NCBI RefSeq assembly: GCF_000380005.1
Contig: NZ_KB904188.1
Location: 620,001 to 684,000, forward strand
DNA: 64,000 nucleotides
Origin: Streptococcus didelphis DSM 15616
GTDB lineage: Bacteria > Bacillota > Bacilli > Lactobacillales > Streptococcaceae
Reading direction: 5' to 3'
The notes below the pieces were generated by a model. The model had not been told where the DNA came from. It searched no databases and saw only the letters and a list, made by a program, of their open reading frames with translations. The position numbers and the translations under genes are program-made. Below, one piece after another: positions 1 through 9,812 of this stretch; within the stretch, counting starts at the first letter, position 1; every line of letters starts with the position of its first letter.

Positions 1-1039
1 TGACTCTGGCATTTTTAGTTGCTAAAGCTACTAATTGTTTCTTTTCTCCTTTTTGTGGCTTAATAATTTTAGTAGGAACAACTGCCTCTACCAATTCTTG
101 GTCAATATTAGAAGGAATAAAGACCTCCTTAGGTAGAAAATGCTTTTTATCTTGATAAAACTGCCCTATATAGGTTAAAAAATCTTCTTCTGCTTCATTA
201 TAATATGGAAAAAGGTTGACATCCCGTTGGATTAATTTACCTTGTCTAACAAAGAAAACTTGTACACACATCCAGCCCTTATCGACATAATAACCAAAGA
301 TATCCCTATCTTGGAGGTCTTTACTCATGACCCTTTGCTTAGTTCTCATAGTAGCAATGCCAGAAATCAAGTCTCTGTACTCTGCTGCTCTTTCAAATTC
401 CATAGCTTGAGAAGCTGTTAACATCTTATCTTTCAAGGAATTAAGAATCTTATCATCCTTACCATTTAAGAACTGTTTAACGTCATCCACTAGGCTGTCC
501 CAATATGCCTTATCTGTATGGCAAATGGTATGGGCATTGCATTGCCCTAAGTGATAATAAAAGCATACCTTGTTAACGGGATTCTTACATTTCTTAAAGG
601 GAAAAATCCTATCTAAGAGCTTTTTGACTTCGTTGGCAGTATAGGAATCTGGGTAGGGGCCAAAATAGAGGCCATCATTTTTTTTAATCTGTCTGGTAAT
701 TAATAAGCGAGGGAAAACATCACTGGTAATCTTAATAAAGGGGTAAGACTTATCATCCTTAAGTTTGATATTATACTTGGGCATATTTTCTTGGATAAGA
801 TTAATCTCCAAGAGCAGAGCTTCTGTATTAGAACTTGTAACAATAAATTCAAAGTCTTCAATTTCAGAAACCAGGATTTCTGTTTTGGTATCATGGCTTC
901 CTCGAAAATAAGACCTTACCCTATTACGTAAATTTTTAGCCTTACCAACATAAATAATGGTGCCATTCTTATCTTTATGCAGATAACAACCTGGACTATC
1001 TGGTAATAATTCTAACTTGTGCTTAATCAGTTCATTCAT
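1..1039 (-). CDS. uvrC: Excinuclease ABC subunit C (UvrC), 5' part only
   Basis: UvrC makes the dual incisions in nucleotide excision repair together with UvrA and UvrB. The reading frame runs from ATG at 1039 to the window edge, giving 346 residues of a protein usually near 600. The N-terminal GIY-YIG nuclease domain is clear: [13 protein letters not shown] near residue 13, then [21 protein letters not shown] Cys-rich stretch ([10 protein letters not shown], then [10 protein letters not shown]) and a UVR-like segment ([14 protein letters not shown], about residue 215) follow. The C-terminal RNase H-like and helix-hairpin-helix domains lie outside the window. No frameshift is seen in the visible part. 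Identity is secure; only the 3' end is missing. Confidence 0.96.
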   Translation of the reverse strand, partial: MNELIKHKLELLPDSPGCYLHKDKNGTIIYVGKAKNLRNRVRSYFRGSHDTKTEILVSEIEDFEFIVTSSNTEALLLEINLIQENMPKYNIKLKDDKSYPFIKITSDVFPRLLITRQIKKNDGLYFGPYPDSYTANEVKKLLDRIFPFKKCKNPVNKVCFYYHLGQCNAHTICHTDKAYWDSLVDDVKQFLNGKDDKILNSLKDKMLTASQAMEFERAAEYRDLISGIATMRTKQRVMSKDLQDRDIFGYYVDKGWMCVQVFFVRQGKLIQRDVNLFPYYNEAEEDFLTYIGQFYQDKKHFLPKEVFIPSNIDQELVEAVVPTKIIKPQKGEKKQLVALATKNARV

Positions 1040-1170
1040 GACCCTATTTTATCAAAATTTATGTCTTTTGGCCTAAAAAAGAACTAGCTTACTCTAATCC
1101 CCACGGTGTGTTCCACTCCTGAATAAATCTAAAAAGATTATTCCCCACATATAATGAGATTTTAGGCCAG

Positions 1171-1208
1171 AAAAAAGACCTAACAGACTAATAGCTGCTA
1201 AGTCTTTT
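1171..1208 (-). terminator. Rho-independent terminator after the aldehyde dehydrogenase gene
   Basis: Stem 1177-1186 pairs with 1195-1204 (8 of 10 pairs) around an 8-nt loop. A run of six A on the plus strand at 1171-1176 gives a U-tract on the minus strand. The hairpin lies 15 bases past the stop of the gene at 1223-2596. T residues at 1205-1208 make it weakly bidirectional. The rest of 1040-1222 shows nothing gene-like. Confidence 0.65.
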
Positions 1209-1222
1209 GAATAGGATAGAGC

Positions 1223-2596
1223 CTATTTTTTTGGAGTATAGATTAAATGCTCATTGACAAAAGCATCAAAGCCGAGTTCACTTAATTCGCGTCCGTAACC
1301 AGAATTCTTAATACCACCAAATGGAAGTTCAGGAAGACTAGCCCAACCAGAATTAATAAAGGTCATACCGGTTTCAATTTTAGCTGCAACTTCTTGTGCA
1401 TGTTTTGCATCACTACTAAAGACAGTACTACCTAAACCATATTTAGAATCATTAGCAAGTTCTATAGCTTCTTCTTCAGAAGCAACTTTATAAACAGAAG
1501 CTACTGGTCCAAATATTTCTTGATGGAAAATTGGGTTTTCTTTAGTAATTCCAGTAATGATTGTTGGCATAACAAAGTTACCTGGATGATCAATTGCTTC
1601 ATTACCATATACTAATTCAGCCCCATTATCCAAAGCAAGTTTGATTTGTTTTAAAGTATCTTCTTTGGCAGCTTGAGAAGACAGAGGTGCTAGGCTAGTT
1701 TCTGGGTCCATAGGGTCACCCCATTTAGCAGTTTTAAAGACTTTTGTAATCAAGTCAAGGAAACGTTCATGATCTTTTTCCATGACAATAAAGCGTTTAG
1801 ATGAGGTACATACTTGACCAGCATTATAAAGGCGAGCAAAGAAGAGGATTTTTTCCAGTTCATCCCAATCTGCATCATCTAAGACAATAAAGGCATCATT
1901 ACCACCAAGTTCTAGGGTAGATTTTTTCAAATTCTTACCAGCTGCCTCAGCAATGGAAGCTCCACCACGTTCAGAACCTGTCAAGCAGGCTCCTGCTACA
2001 CGCTTGTCAGCAATAATAGATGACACTTGATCATAAGTAACAAATAAGTTTGTAAAGGCTCCCTTTTCAATACCAGCTTCAAGAACTAATTCTTCAAAAG
2101 CCTTTGCAGAGCGTGGACAAATTGAAGCATGTTTTAATAGCATTGGGTTACCAACAATAAAGTTTGGTGCAAAGACACGCATGATTTGATAGTAAGGGAA
2201 ATTCCAAGGTTCAACAGCCATTAAGACACCTGTAGCTTGTTTGAGATAGTAGGCATCCCCTGAATCCGTTTCTACTGGTACTGGAGCTAAAAAGTCATCA
2301 GCCTTATCTGCATAATAGTCAGCAATATCTGCACATAGGTCAACTTCCCCTTGTGCTTCGCTAAACAATTTTCCCATATCCTTGGTCATGATTTCAGCAT
2401 ACTTATCACGATCACGACGTAAAATTGTTGCAACTTGATGTAACTGTGTCTTCCTATCTTCTAAACTGTCTTCTTTACGCCATTTTTTATAAAGAAGATG
2501 AGCCGATTCTAGGATATCTTCCAATTCCTGATTGGTCATATTATCGTATTCATGAAGAACTTCATTAGTGTAAGGATAAATAGTTTTATAAGCCAT
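1223..2596 (-). CDS. gabD: NAD(P)-dependent aldehyde dehydrogenase, succinate-semialdehyde dehydrogenase type
   Basis: This 457-residue enzyme would oxidise an aldehyde, probably succinate semialdehyde, to the acid using NAD(P). Visible family marks are VEPWNFPYYQ near residue 128, the base glutamate in LELGG (about Glu229), the catalytic Cys263 in GQVCTSS, and EIFGPV in the C-terminal part. The length is normal for the GabD/SSADH group. The start is supported by a strong AGAAGGAGG seven bases upstream. A hairpin terminator follows the stop, so it is probably a single-gene unit. The true substrate is not settled by sequence; streptococci lack an obvious GABA shunt and the family is broad. Confidence 0.88.
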   Translation of the reverse strand: MAYKTIYPYTNEVLHEYDNMTNQELEDILESAHLLYKKWRKEDSLEDRKTQLHQVATILRRDRDKYAEIMTKDMGKLFSEAQGEVDLCADIADYYADKADDFLAPVPVETDSGDAYYLKQATGVLMAVEPWNFPYYQIMRVFAPNFIVGNPMLLKHASICPRSAKAFEELVLEAGIEKGAFTNLFVTYDQVSSIIADKRVAGACLTGSERGGASIAEAAGKNLKKSTLELGGNDAFIVLDDADWDELEKILFFARLYNAGQVCTSSKRFIVMEKDHERFLDLITKVFKTAKWGDPMDPETSLAPLSSQAAKEDTLKQIKLALDNGAELVYGNEAIDHPGNFVMPTIITGITKENPIFHQEIFGPVASVYKVASEEEAIELANDSKYGLGSTVFSSDAKHAQEVAAKIETGMTFINSGWASLPELPFGGIKNSGYGRELSELGFDAFVNEHLIYTPKK

Positions 2597-2671
2597 AATA
2601 ATGCCTCCTTCTGTATTACCCTCAGTTTAGCAGAATTTGGAATCGATTTCAAAAATCTGCTACGGAATATT

Positions 2672-3370
2672 TTAAGATGGTTGAGGTAACAGCAGTTGCC
2701 CAAGTTCCTTAAAGCTACTAATTTCAAAGGTAGTTTGAGCATTACTATTATTTTGTAAGTGGTTTGGATTATACCAAACAGTATCGATACCTGCATTATT
2801 TCCTCCCTGAATATCAGCAGTGAGACTATCACCAATCATTAAGGTTTTATGTCTCTGATAATGAGGAATCCTCTGGCCAATCCAATCAAAGAAATACTTA
2901 TCTGGTTTTTGACTAGCAGCCTGTTCAGAAATGAAAATATCGGAAAAATAGTGCTTAATATCAGATGCCTGCAAACACCCCATTTGAATATCCGTAATAC
3001 CGTTAGTTACTGCAAAAAGCTGATAGCCTACTGTAGACAAAGCCTTGAGAAGCTCTGCTGCTCCTGAATAGGTTTGCCCTTGCTTTTGTAAATGAGTCTG
3101 GTAAGTCTGAGCTAAGCTTACGCCATCTACCTCAATATTAAAATGGGCAAAAAGTTTGGCAAAACGTGTATTCACTAATTCCGACTTAGTCATTTCTTTT
3201 AATTCCAAAGCACGCCACATAGCTTTATTCATAGGACGATAATAATTTTTATAGGCTGCAATATCCTTAACGTTGTATTCCTTTAATAATTCTGTTAAGG
3301 CTACTTCCTCGGCTAAATCAAAATCTAATAAGGTATGATCTAGATCGAAAAGAATCAGAAAAAACTCCAA
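2672..3370 (-). CDS. YjjG/YfnB-type HAD nucleotidase
   Basis: A 232-residue haloacid-dehalogenase phosphatase resembling YjjG, which removes phosphate from non-canonical pyrimidine nucleoside monophosphates. HAD motif I is DLDHTLLDFD at residues 9-18, motif II is VTNG, and motifs III/IV are KPDKYFF and MIGDSLTADIQGG. An alpha-helical cap follows motif I. The start codon appears to be TTG at 3370: no ATG or GTG is available in frame before motif I, and the upstream sequence has only a poor ribosome site. Low translation is possible. It diverges from the broken regulator at 3451. Family is secure, substrate is inferred. Confidence 0.87.
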   Translation of the reverse strand: MEFFLILFDLDHTLLDFDLAEEVALTELLKEYNVKDIAAYKNYYRPMNKAMWRALELKEMTKSELVNTRFAKLFAHFNIEVDGVSLAQTYQTHLQKQGQTYSGAAELLKALSTVGYQLFAVTNGITDIQMGCLQASDIKHYFSDIFISEQAASQKPDKYFFDWIGQRIPHYQRHKTLMIGDSLTADIQGGNNAGIDTVWYNPNHLQNNSNAQTTFEISSFKELGQLLLPQPS

Positions 3371-3450
3371 CTTAGGCTTTACACTTACATTTTAGCGATT
3401 TTAAGATAAAATAGGTATGAGAAACCTCATAGTTTGGAGAAAAATAAAAA

Positions 3451-4070
3451 ATGTATACTGAAAGCTTAGCCTGTTTAACTCAATCAGTCCTTGAAAAATC
3501 CCAAGACTTAGAACTTAAAAACAAGGAGTGTCTTAACCATTGTGGACAAAAGCTCACTCATCTTTACTACATTATCAATGGTAAATTAAAAATTTCCTAT
3601 CTTTCAGAAAATAGTAAGACAGTCCTACCCCATTTTTTAAAAAAGGGGATTGGATAGGAGAACTAAGCTTTTTAGGTATTGAAGATGAGATAAAAGATCT
3701 TGTTGCTATTGGTAATAGTCAGTTACTAGCTATTCCTGCAAATTTGGTAGTATCAGAACTTCTCACTCATTCTGATTTTCTTCTTACAATGAGTCAATTT
3801 ATTGGGAAAAAATTATTAGAGAGAAGCGAACACTTTTCCAAAAATTAAAGCTACCAACTTAAATACCGTTTAGCTACTTTTATCCTAGATGCCTCCTATA
3901 ACAACACTTATAGCGAAAAGCATACTATTGCTTGTGATTATTTGGGAGTCAGTTACCGTCATCTTTTAGAAATCTTTAAGGAATTCCGTCAAGAAGGTCT
4001 AATCATCAAAAATAAAAAAGGGACTTTTACCATTAACTCTTCAAAATTAGAAGAGTATCGTATTAAATAG
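3451..4070 (+). pseudogene. Crp/Fnr-family transcription regulator, inactivated
   Basis: The first frame (3451-3657) reads an N-terminal cyclic-nucleotide-binding-like fold (YYIINGKLKISYLSE) and stops at HFLKKGIG. One base further in phase, the sequence continues as DWIGELSFLG through LLERSEHFSKN. It then meets an in-frame TAA at about 3846 and continues as SYQLKYRLATFILDA. The tail carries a winged-helix HTH (CDYLGVSYRHLLEIFKEFRQEG) and ends at 4070. So there are two lesions: a single-base shift within the A6G4 run near 3640, and a nonsense codon. Together the pieces make an ordinary ~205-residue Crp/Fnr regulator, possibly YeiL-like. The regulator is predicted inactive unless the lesions are sequencing errors. 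Confidence 0.85.
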
Positions 4071-4120
4071 ATACCTTTGTCAACAAAACTTCTTTTTTTC
4101 ACACACTAGTCATATAAAAA

Positions 4121-4200
4121 GACACTCATGTTAGTAAACTAGGCCTAATTGTTAGTTTTTTAGCTAACTTTTCTAGGGTAGTTCATACAACTTAAGTGTC
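4121..4200. terminator. Large bidirectional hairpin between convergent genes
   Basis: GACACT at 4121 pairs with AGTGTC ending at 4200. The arms stay partly complementary inward, and an inner hairpin (GTTAG with CTAAC) sits near 4151-4167. A-tract before and T-tract after (to 4204) serve both strands. It separates the plus-strand regulator remnant from the 3' end of mprF. The long imperfect stem is unusual for a plain terminator. Confidence 0.6.
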
Positions 4201-4217
4201 TTTTGACTTTAAAAACA

Positions 4218-6746
4218 TTAAGAGGACTTAGCTTGATTATCTATTAAGAAAATAGCAATCATATCATAAATCAACCAATTTTGTCTCGGGTAAGCAATAT
4301 ATTTAGATTGCCAAATAGGGTTGAATTTTTGCTTATACTGTCTCAAACCAGCAAAAGAGTAAAAACGAGAAGATAGGGAATAAATAAGATATGCTAATTT
4401 TTCTTGTAGGAAACTATCTTCCATATTACCGACATTAGAAAGGGGAGCCATTCCTAAATCAAAGTAATCAACACCTGCTTCTTTAAAATAAAGGAACAGA
4501 TTAACAAATAAATAGTCCATTATACCATTAGGTGCTAACTCCAGATGATAACGCATCAAATCAATGCTAGCAACTTTATTATTATTAGTAGGTAAGAAAT
4601 TAACAAATGCCACAATTTGTCCTGAACTATCTTTCACCACTGCTAATGGCGCCAATTGAAGATAATCTACTTTAAAAAAACCAAGGGAAAAACCCTTTTC
4701 TTTTCTACCATTTAACCAACTAGTAGAGACAGCTCTTAAGTCTTCTAGCAATTCCTGGCTATGAGGGGCTTTTAACACTTGAAAATAATACCCTTTTGCT
4801 TCTATTTTATTAATTGCAGAGCGATATTTCTTATGCTGCTTGCCTTCTAAAGAAAAGGTTCTTAAATCAAGTCGGGCACTTTCACCAAACTTCATAAATT
4901 CATATCCAAAATCATGCAACAGTATGGTGGTTTCATGACTTACTTCATAGAAAATCAAGGTCATGTTTTGTCTTTTAGCATGTCTGATAAAGTCAGCTAT
5001 CGCTTCTCTTACGTAAGTCAAATCACCAATAGGGTCTGACATAACAATACATTTATTATTTTTGATAGAGAATTGAAAAACAATACGGTCTTCTTCTTGA
5101 ACCTGATACCAATACAATAATTTATCACCAAGATAAGCTAGACTAGCTTCACTATCAGTGGGATATCTATCTACTAATTGCGTGAAACGTTCCGAATCAA
5201 GTACACTTCCAATCTCTGGCTTATGTCTGCTAGCTAAACTAATAACCACATAGTAAACCAAAAGACTAATGATTGCTAGAATAAAAATATGACTCCAGGA
5301 AATTACATAATGCGTAAAACTAACTTTATGACTTTGATGACTGATGGCTAAAATATGATAACCCCCTGAAATCAAAAATACCAGTAAAGTAGTGGCAAAA
5401 AGGAGAACATCTTTACTTAAACTTTCCCAAGTATAAATAAAGACTTTTCGGTTCAAACCTTTTCTGATACTAAAAATCATTAGATAAGCTAGTATGAGAA
5501 AGAAACTCGTTGGAATAGATAGATCATTTAAATTAATATAAATAATAGTTATGAAAAAGAGAAAATGACTAAAAGATATGGAAAAACTTAGACGACTTCT
5601 TACAAAACGTGCTAAGATAAAAAACAAGCCACCAAGTAGAATACTTGGAAACTGCCAGATTAACTGTGCTTGAATGGGGTCTAGCTTGCCAATCAAAGGT
5701 AAGTGCCCAACCTTATCAGGAATTAAAGCAGATAAAATCATAAAAAAGCCAAATAGCCTTAGAAAGAGGATTTCACCATTTTCAATCAGTAATTGTGTTA
5801 ATTTATCTGGTAAACCTAGATATTTTTCATTTAAACGGCCACCCATATGTTTTATAAAGAAAAAGATTCCTATAAAAAAAGGAAGAATGTAATAAAAGAG
5901 TCGGAAAAGTAAAATCCAAGCAATTACTTGAGTACTCTGAAGACCAAGTCCTGTTAAACCTGTCATCATCATAAGGTCAAAACTTCCAATTCCACCGGGA
6001 ATCATTGATAAAATCCCTACAGAATGAGCAATTACCAAAATAGGAAAAACACTTAAAATAGGTAGATGGATCCCCATCAGACTGCCAATACTAACAAAAA
6101 CAATCCAAACTCCTAACCATTCCAAAAAAGAACTTGCTAGTAAAGTTACAATTGAAGATTTCCCTAATTGCCCAAAATAAGGCAATTTCTTTTGACTGGA
6201 AATTATTAAGATAAAAGGTAAATAAGAGGCGATTGCTAACAGAAGGGGCCAATATTGCACAATACTCTCATCCGTAGGAAGAAAGGTAACAATCCCTAAG
6301 GCAAATAAAGCAAAGAGAGAAAAACCTGTCATAAAATAAGGTATGACACGTGAAATCCCCTGCATACTTTGTTCCGTATTTTCTTCATTAGAGTAAAAAG
6401 AATAGCGTAAGCCAATATCAACAAGTCCTGCAAAACCAATAAGATTATTAAAGGAATTAATAGTCCAACTGGTTTCTAAAATATATTTCAAAGGAAATTG
6501 ACTCTTGATTTCCTTATTTAAGATAATATCATAGGCTAACATAGGAAGGAGGGCAAAGAGGCCTAACAATCCCATAGTAGCAATTGCAAGAGGAGATAAC
6601 TGTGCAAATATATGGCTAAGCTCTGATATGGATATGGTCTTTGATAACCTTATGATTTCATTTATAACCAATACCAAAACCGATATAAAAAATATGAGTT
6701 TAATGGTAAATTCCCATTTTTTGATAAACTGAATAAATTTCTTCAT
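4218..6746 (-). CDS. mprF: MprF, phosphatidylglycerol lysyltransferase/flippase
   Basis: MprF adds lysine from Lys-tRNA to phosphatidylglycerol and flips the product, lowering surface charge and giving resistance to cationic antimicrobial peptides. The 842-residue product has the expected two parts. About the first 510 residues form many hydrophobic helices (flippase domain, with the MIPGGIGSFDLMMMTGL segment near residue 250). The C-terminal ~330 residues form the soluble GNAT-like synthase domain (YLGDKLLYWYQ, MSDPIGD, YFDLGMAPLSNVG). The ATG overlaps the stop of the upstream hydrolase gene by one base, so translation is probably coupled. Length is normal for the family and no lesion is seen. 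Confidence 0.95.
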   Translation of the reverse strand: MKKFIQFIKKWEFTIKLIFFISVLVLVINEIIRLSKTISISELSHIFAQLSPLAIATMGLLGLFALLPMLAYDIILNKEIKSQFPLKYILETSWTINSFNNLIGFAGLVDIGLRYSFYSNEENTEQSMQGISRVIPYFMTGFSLFALFALGIVTFLPTDESIVQYWPLLLAIASYLPFILIISSQKKLPYFGQLGKSSIVTLLASSFLEWLGVWIVFVSIGSLMGIHLPILSVFPILVIAHSVGILSMIPGGIGSFDLMMMTGLTGLGLQSTQVIAWILLFRLFYYILPFFIGIFFFIKHMGGRLNEKYLGLPDKLTQLLIENGEILFLRLFGFFMILSALIPDKVGHLPLIGKLDPIQAQLIWQFPSILLGGLFFILARFVRSRLSFSISFSHFLFFITIIYINLNDLSIPTSFFLILAYLMIFSIRKGLNRKVFIYTWESLSKDVLLFATTLLVFLISGGYHILAISHQSHKVSFTHYVISWSHIFILAIISLLVYYVVISLASRHKPEIGSVLDSERFTQLVDRYPTDSEASLAYLGDKLLYWYQVQEEDRIVFQFSIKNNKCIVMSDPIGDLTYVREAIADFIRHAKRQNMTLIFYEVSHETTILLHDFGYEFMKFGESARLDLRTFSLEGKQHKKYRSAINKIEAKGYYFQVLKAPHSQELLEDLRAVSTSWLNGRKEKGFSLGFFKVDYLQLAPLAVVKDSSGQIVAFVNFLPTNNNKVASIDLMRYHLELAPNGIMDYLFVNLFLYFKEAGVDYFDLGMAPLSNVGNMEDSFLQEKLAYLIYSLSSRFYSFAGLRQYKQKFNPIWQSKYIAYPRQNWLIYDMIAIFLIDNQAKSS

Positions 6747-7471
6747 TAATTTTTTCCTTTCTGGATTTGGAGGATCAGTTGCTTGATATAGTCATTAAAT
6801 AACTTTGGATTCTTATTAGCAATGTTATGTCCCATGCCCTCAACAATTTCTAACTTACCCTTAGGAAAAAAATTAGCCATTTCTTGTGAATGACTATAGT
6901 CAATCATATCCTTTTCCCCAACAAGAACTAAGGTTGGTTTGCAAAAGCTGTTTAATCTATCCCTATTAACCGAAACATCTTCTGCTAATAACGTGGCTAC
7001 GGCTAATTTATCTTTGAAATAGCTAGAAAATTGAGCTAAGAACTTTAGTAGGGCAATTTCTATTTTGACCCCTAATTTTACCAGCGACCCTAGTCCAAAA
7101 AACCTAAAATTACTACCATTTAACAAAAGGCCCGCAACTCGATCTGGATATGTTTGCACATAAGTTAAAGCAACATTCCCTCCATCACTATGGCCTACAA
7201 TAAGGCAAGAAGAAATCGATAAATTGTCCAGAACTGTTTCAATGTCATTTGCTAATTGTGGGAAGGTTAAGGGCCTTCTTCTGTTTCGTATGGAATAGCC
7301 ATGGCCACGGCTATCAATAAAAATCAAGCGAAATTCCTTGGATAGTTCCTTTTGACGTTTGAAATAACGGCTATTTTTATTATTACCATGTAAAAATAAA
7401 ATAGGAAATCCCTCACCTATATCTTCTACATATACCTGACTCTGATCTGCCATTTTCATCCATTGTTTCAT
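6746..7471 (-). CDS. Alpha/beta hydrolase coupled to mprF
   Basis: A 241-residue serine hydrolase of the alpha/beta fold. The oxyanion-hole motif is LFLHGNN at about residues 26-31. The nucleophile elbow is GHSDGG (Ser95). The acid is probably in GEKDMID and the histidine in GMGHNI near residue 215. There is no signal peptide, so it is cytoplasmic. It is the first gene of a two-gene unit, and its TAA shares one base with the mprF start. That context suggests, but does not prove, a lipid-related substrate. The start has only a weak GAGAAAG site, and ATG codons 5 or 7 codons in are alternatives. Confidence 0.85.
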   Translation of the reverse strand: MKQWMKMADQSQVYVEDIGEGFPILFLHGNNKNSRYFKRQKELSKEFRLIFIDSRGHGYSIRNRRRPLTFPQLANDIETVLDNLSISSCLIVGHSDGGNVALTYVQTYPDRVAGLLLNGSNFRFFGLGSLVKLGVKIEIALLKFLAQFSSYFKDKLAVATLLAEDVSVNRDRLNSFCKPTLVLVGEKDMIDYSHSQEMANFFPKGKLEIVEGMGHNIANKNPKLFNDYIKQLILQIQKGKN

Positions 7472-7529
7472 AAGAGGACACTTTCTCTACTTTAGCTAAT
7501 ACTATATCTAAAGTAAGTATTTTTATAAA

Positions 7530-7538
7530 ATTATAACA
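7530..7538 (-). promoter_or_regulatory. Extended -10 promoter for the hydrolase-mprF unit
   Basis: On the minus strand the sequence reads TG-T-TATAAT, a perfect extended -10. It lies about 60 bases upstream of the start at 7471. No good -35 hexamer is present, as is usual when the TGn extension is used. Confidence 0.55.
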
Positions 7539-7590
7539 CATTGCTGGCAAATAGGTTGTGCTCTTACCTTAGTAGGAACTGCTAAAAAAT

Positions 7591-7615
7591 AAAAAGCATG
7601 TACAAATGAGCTTTT
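7591..7615 (-). terminator. Possible weak terminator after the PsiE-like gene
   Basis: Short arms AAAAG and CTTTT with an inner CAT/ATG pairing, followed on the minus strand by a T-rich tract (TTTTTATTTTTT). It sits downstream of the stop at 7683. The stem is short, so this is tentative. Confidence 0.35.
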
Positions 7616-7682
7616 CAGTCCTTGCACAAACTTTTTTTAAACTATGGGATAACTCTAATTAAGCTATAAACAGAATAACTGA

Positions 7683-8300
7683 CTAATAAATACCTCTAAT
7701 AACCTCAACTCTGGTAATAAGGTCTCCATGCATTTTTTCAATTCTAAGGGCTACATTGGTCAAGTATAAAACAGAGCCAACAGAGATAGTTCTATCTTCT
7801 TCATTTAACTTACGTGTGATAAATGTTCGTAAGCTTTCTTCCTTATCTCCTTTGATATTAACATGGGCAATAATATTTACCATCTTAAGTTTCAAACTCC
7901 CTCTGACAATAACACTTGTTGAATTGTCAAATTGGATAAAGAGATACCTTCTAATAGCAAATAAGAGAGCTACTGCTACAATTCCTATTAAAAAATTAAG
8001 CATGCTGGCATGTTCAACTATTAATTGACGCGTTAAAGCAAATAATAAAACTTCAATAACAGTACTGGGCGAAGGCTTTGACAACATTTTTATTAACTCC
8101 ACCCCAACTGCTATAGTCATGGATCTTGCTAAAAAGAGTTGAAACATAGCATCAATATCTGGTTGTTGGTTAAGAAAACCTGATAAATCTGTAATTAAAG
8201 AGTAGGAAAAAAAGATAAGGGCTAACGTTAAGATGGTAGACAGTAAAATCTCCAAATAATAGGCTGCCTCAGTAACCAAGTCTTGTAAATATTTTCTCAC
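7683..8300 (-). CDS. PsiE-like membrane protein with a C-terminal soluble domain
   Basis: 205 residues, starting at GTG 8300 with AAGGAG five bases upstream. Hydrophobic helices appear at about residues 13-37, 50-66, 80-90 and 100-118, a pattern like the PsiE (phosphate-starvation-inducible) family. The last ~80 residues (from VIVRGSLKLKMVNIIAHVNIKGD) look like a small alpha/beta regulatory domain ending in ITRVEVIRGIY. Its function is not known. It stands alone, with a weak terminator after it. The family assignment rests on topology and general resemblance only. Confidence 0.6.
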   Translation of the reverse strand: MRKYLQDLVTEAAYYLEILLSTILTLALIFFSYSLITDLSGFLNQQPDIDAMFQLFLARSMTIAVGVELIKMLSKPSPSTVIEVLLFALTRQLIVEHASMLNFLIGIVAVALLFAIRRYLFIQFDNSTSVIVRGSLKLKMVNIIAHVNIKGDKEESLRTFITRKLNEEDRTISVGSVLYLTNVALRIEKMHGDLITRVEVIRGIY

Positions 8301-8476
8301 AGATTCTCCTTTTTCCCTATCCCATCTTAGATAAAATGAAATAGTTTGATAACTTTATTTAATTAATAGTATCATAAATTTTAAAAATCAAATAGTCCTA
8401 AACACAATATTAAAGTAAATATTGTAAAAAGGAGCTTTAAGCTATTTAAAACATTAGCATCTAAAGGCATGTAAAA

Positions 8477-9643
8477 CTAGTTGGACATATATTCCTTGAA
8501 CCAGTCCTTACTTAAATTCAAATAGGCCTGACTGCCTAAGTTCCCATCAATTCTGTCAAAGGCATGATTTGTATAAGGAAAGATAACTAATTTGTTGGGA
8601 ATATTCCTTTTCTTCAAATCAGCTGCTAAATCATAGGTTGCTTCTTGGGGAACTAAAGTATCTCTTTGCCCAGCTAAAAAAAGTGTTGGGGGAGTCTTAT
8701 CAGAAATGGCATTCTTAGGAGTGAGATCAGCATAGGCCTTAGGTAATTGATCCGGTCTGCCACCTAGATAGGCCATGACCATTCGTTTAGCAATATCACC
8801 TTTTGCCAAATCATTGTTATCATAAAAACTTTTTGGACTAGCAACAGGGTAAGAAACAGAGACTGCTTTTACCTTAGGTAATTTTGTGCCATCTACTTGC
8901 TCATAAGTTCCATTATTAATCTTATATGCTAGTTCTAGGGCCAAGTTACCTCCTGCTGAAACCCCTGTCACAAATAAATGATCCGTTGAACCACCATAAT
9001 CTTGAATATTATTTTCAATCCAGGCAAAGGCCTGTGTTAATTGTTTTTCGGTGAGACTTGACAAATGGCGATGACGACTTGATAAATCATAGTCTAAACT
9101 CACAACGACATAATTATCTTTGGCAAAAGACTTCCAATAGTAAGAATGAGAAGACCTATGTCCTGCCACCCAGCCACCTCCATGGATGTAGACTAGTACA
9201 GGCTTATTTTTAAGACGATCATCAGTATGATAGATATTTAATTTGACATCCCCATGTGGTGATCTTGTATAAGTTTCAGTAGCCACCTCTACTCCTGATA
9301 TATCTTCTAGCTGATAGGATTTTAGAAAGTTAGCTTCAGCACCTAAGTGATTAATAGTTGTTTGGACATCTATCACAATATAAAATCCAATCAATAAACT
9401 GATAAAAGCTGTAATAGCATTTAGGCTATGCCATTTACTTTTTTTATAATTCAAGGAAATCCATAAGCTGACTAGGAATAAAAGAAATAAAAGAGGTAGC
9501 CAAACCCTGACATAAGGAACTGTGTAGTGGTTAGCAAGAGATCCTAGGTAGGGAATAGGAAAAAGAGTTGCTAGATTAAAGACCAAGATAGTTACTATAA
9601 TGCACTCCAAAATAAAAAAAAGAAACTTCTTAAAAACTCTCAT
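8477..9643 (-). CDS. Membrane-anchored alpha/beta hydrolase (esterase, HSL type)
   Basis: Three N-terminal hydrophobic segments (about residues 3-25, 42-60 and 72-90) precede an extracellular-looking hydrolase domain. The domain has the hormone-sensitive-lipase motif HGGGW, the nucleophile GVSAGG, the acid in GQRDTLVPQ and the histidine in NHAFD. It probably cleaves small acyl esters at the cell surface. A longer frame opens upstream, but I chose ATG 9643 because GGAGG sits five bases before it; this gives 388 residues. The upstream stretch to 9754 is A/T-rich leader. The natural substrate is unknown. Confidence 0.85.
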   Translation of the reverse strand: MRVFKKFLFFILECIIVTILVFNLATLFPIPYLGSLANHYTVPYVRVWLPLLFLLFLVSLWISLNYKKSKWHSLNAITAFISLLIGFYIVIDVQTTINHLGAEANFLKSYQLEDISGVEVATETYTRSPHGDVKLNIYHTDDRLKNKPVLVYIHGGGWVAGHRSSHSYYWKSFAKDNYVVVSLDYDLSSRHRHLSSLTEKQLTQAFAWIENNIQDYGGSTDHLFVTGVSAGGNLALELAYKINNGTYEQVDGTKLPKVKAVSVSYPVASPKSFYDNNDLAKGDIAKRMVMAYLGGRPDQLPKAYADLTPKNAISDKTPPTLFLAGQRDTLVPQEATYDLAADLKKRNIPNKLVIFPYTNHAFDRIDGNLGSQAYLNLSKDWFKEYMSN

Positions 9644-9812
9644 AACACCTCCAAAAAAGCTCTCTTTTATTAGATTATCAAAACTTATTATGACTTGCAA
9701 ACAACTAATGCCAAAAGAAAAACTAAAACAGAAACTGTTAACAGTTTTAGGCAACCATTACTTAATTCCTATTTTAGTTTTTATAAAAATCCTAATAAAG
9801 TAAATTGACTTC

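Noticed and set aside
9644..9754. 37-codon extension of the membrane esterase
   Set aside because: It contains the ribosome site GGAGG of the internal ATG, so it is leader sequence.
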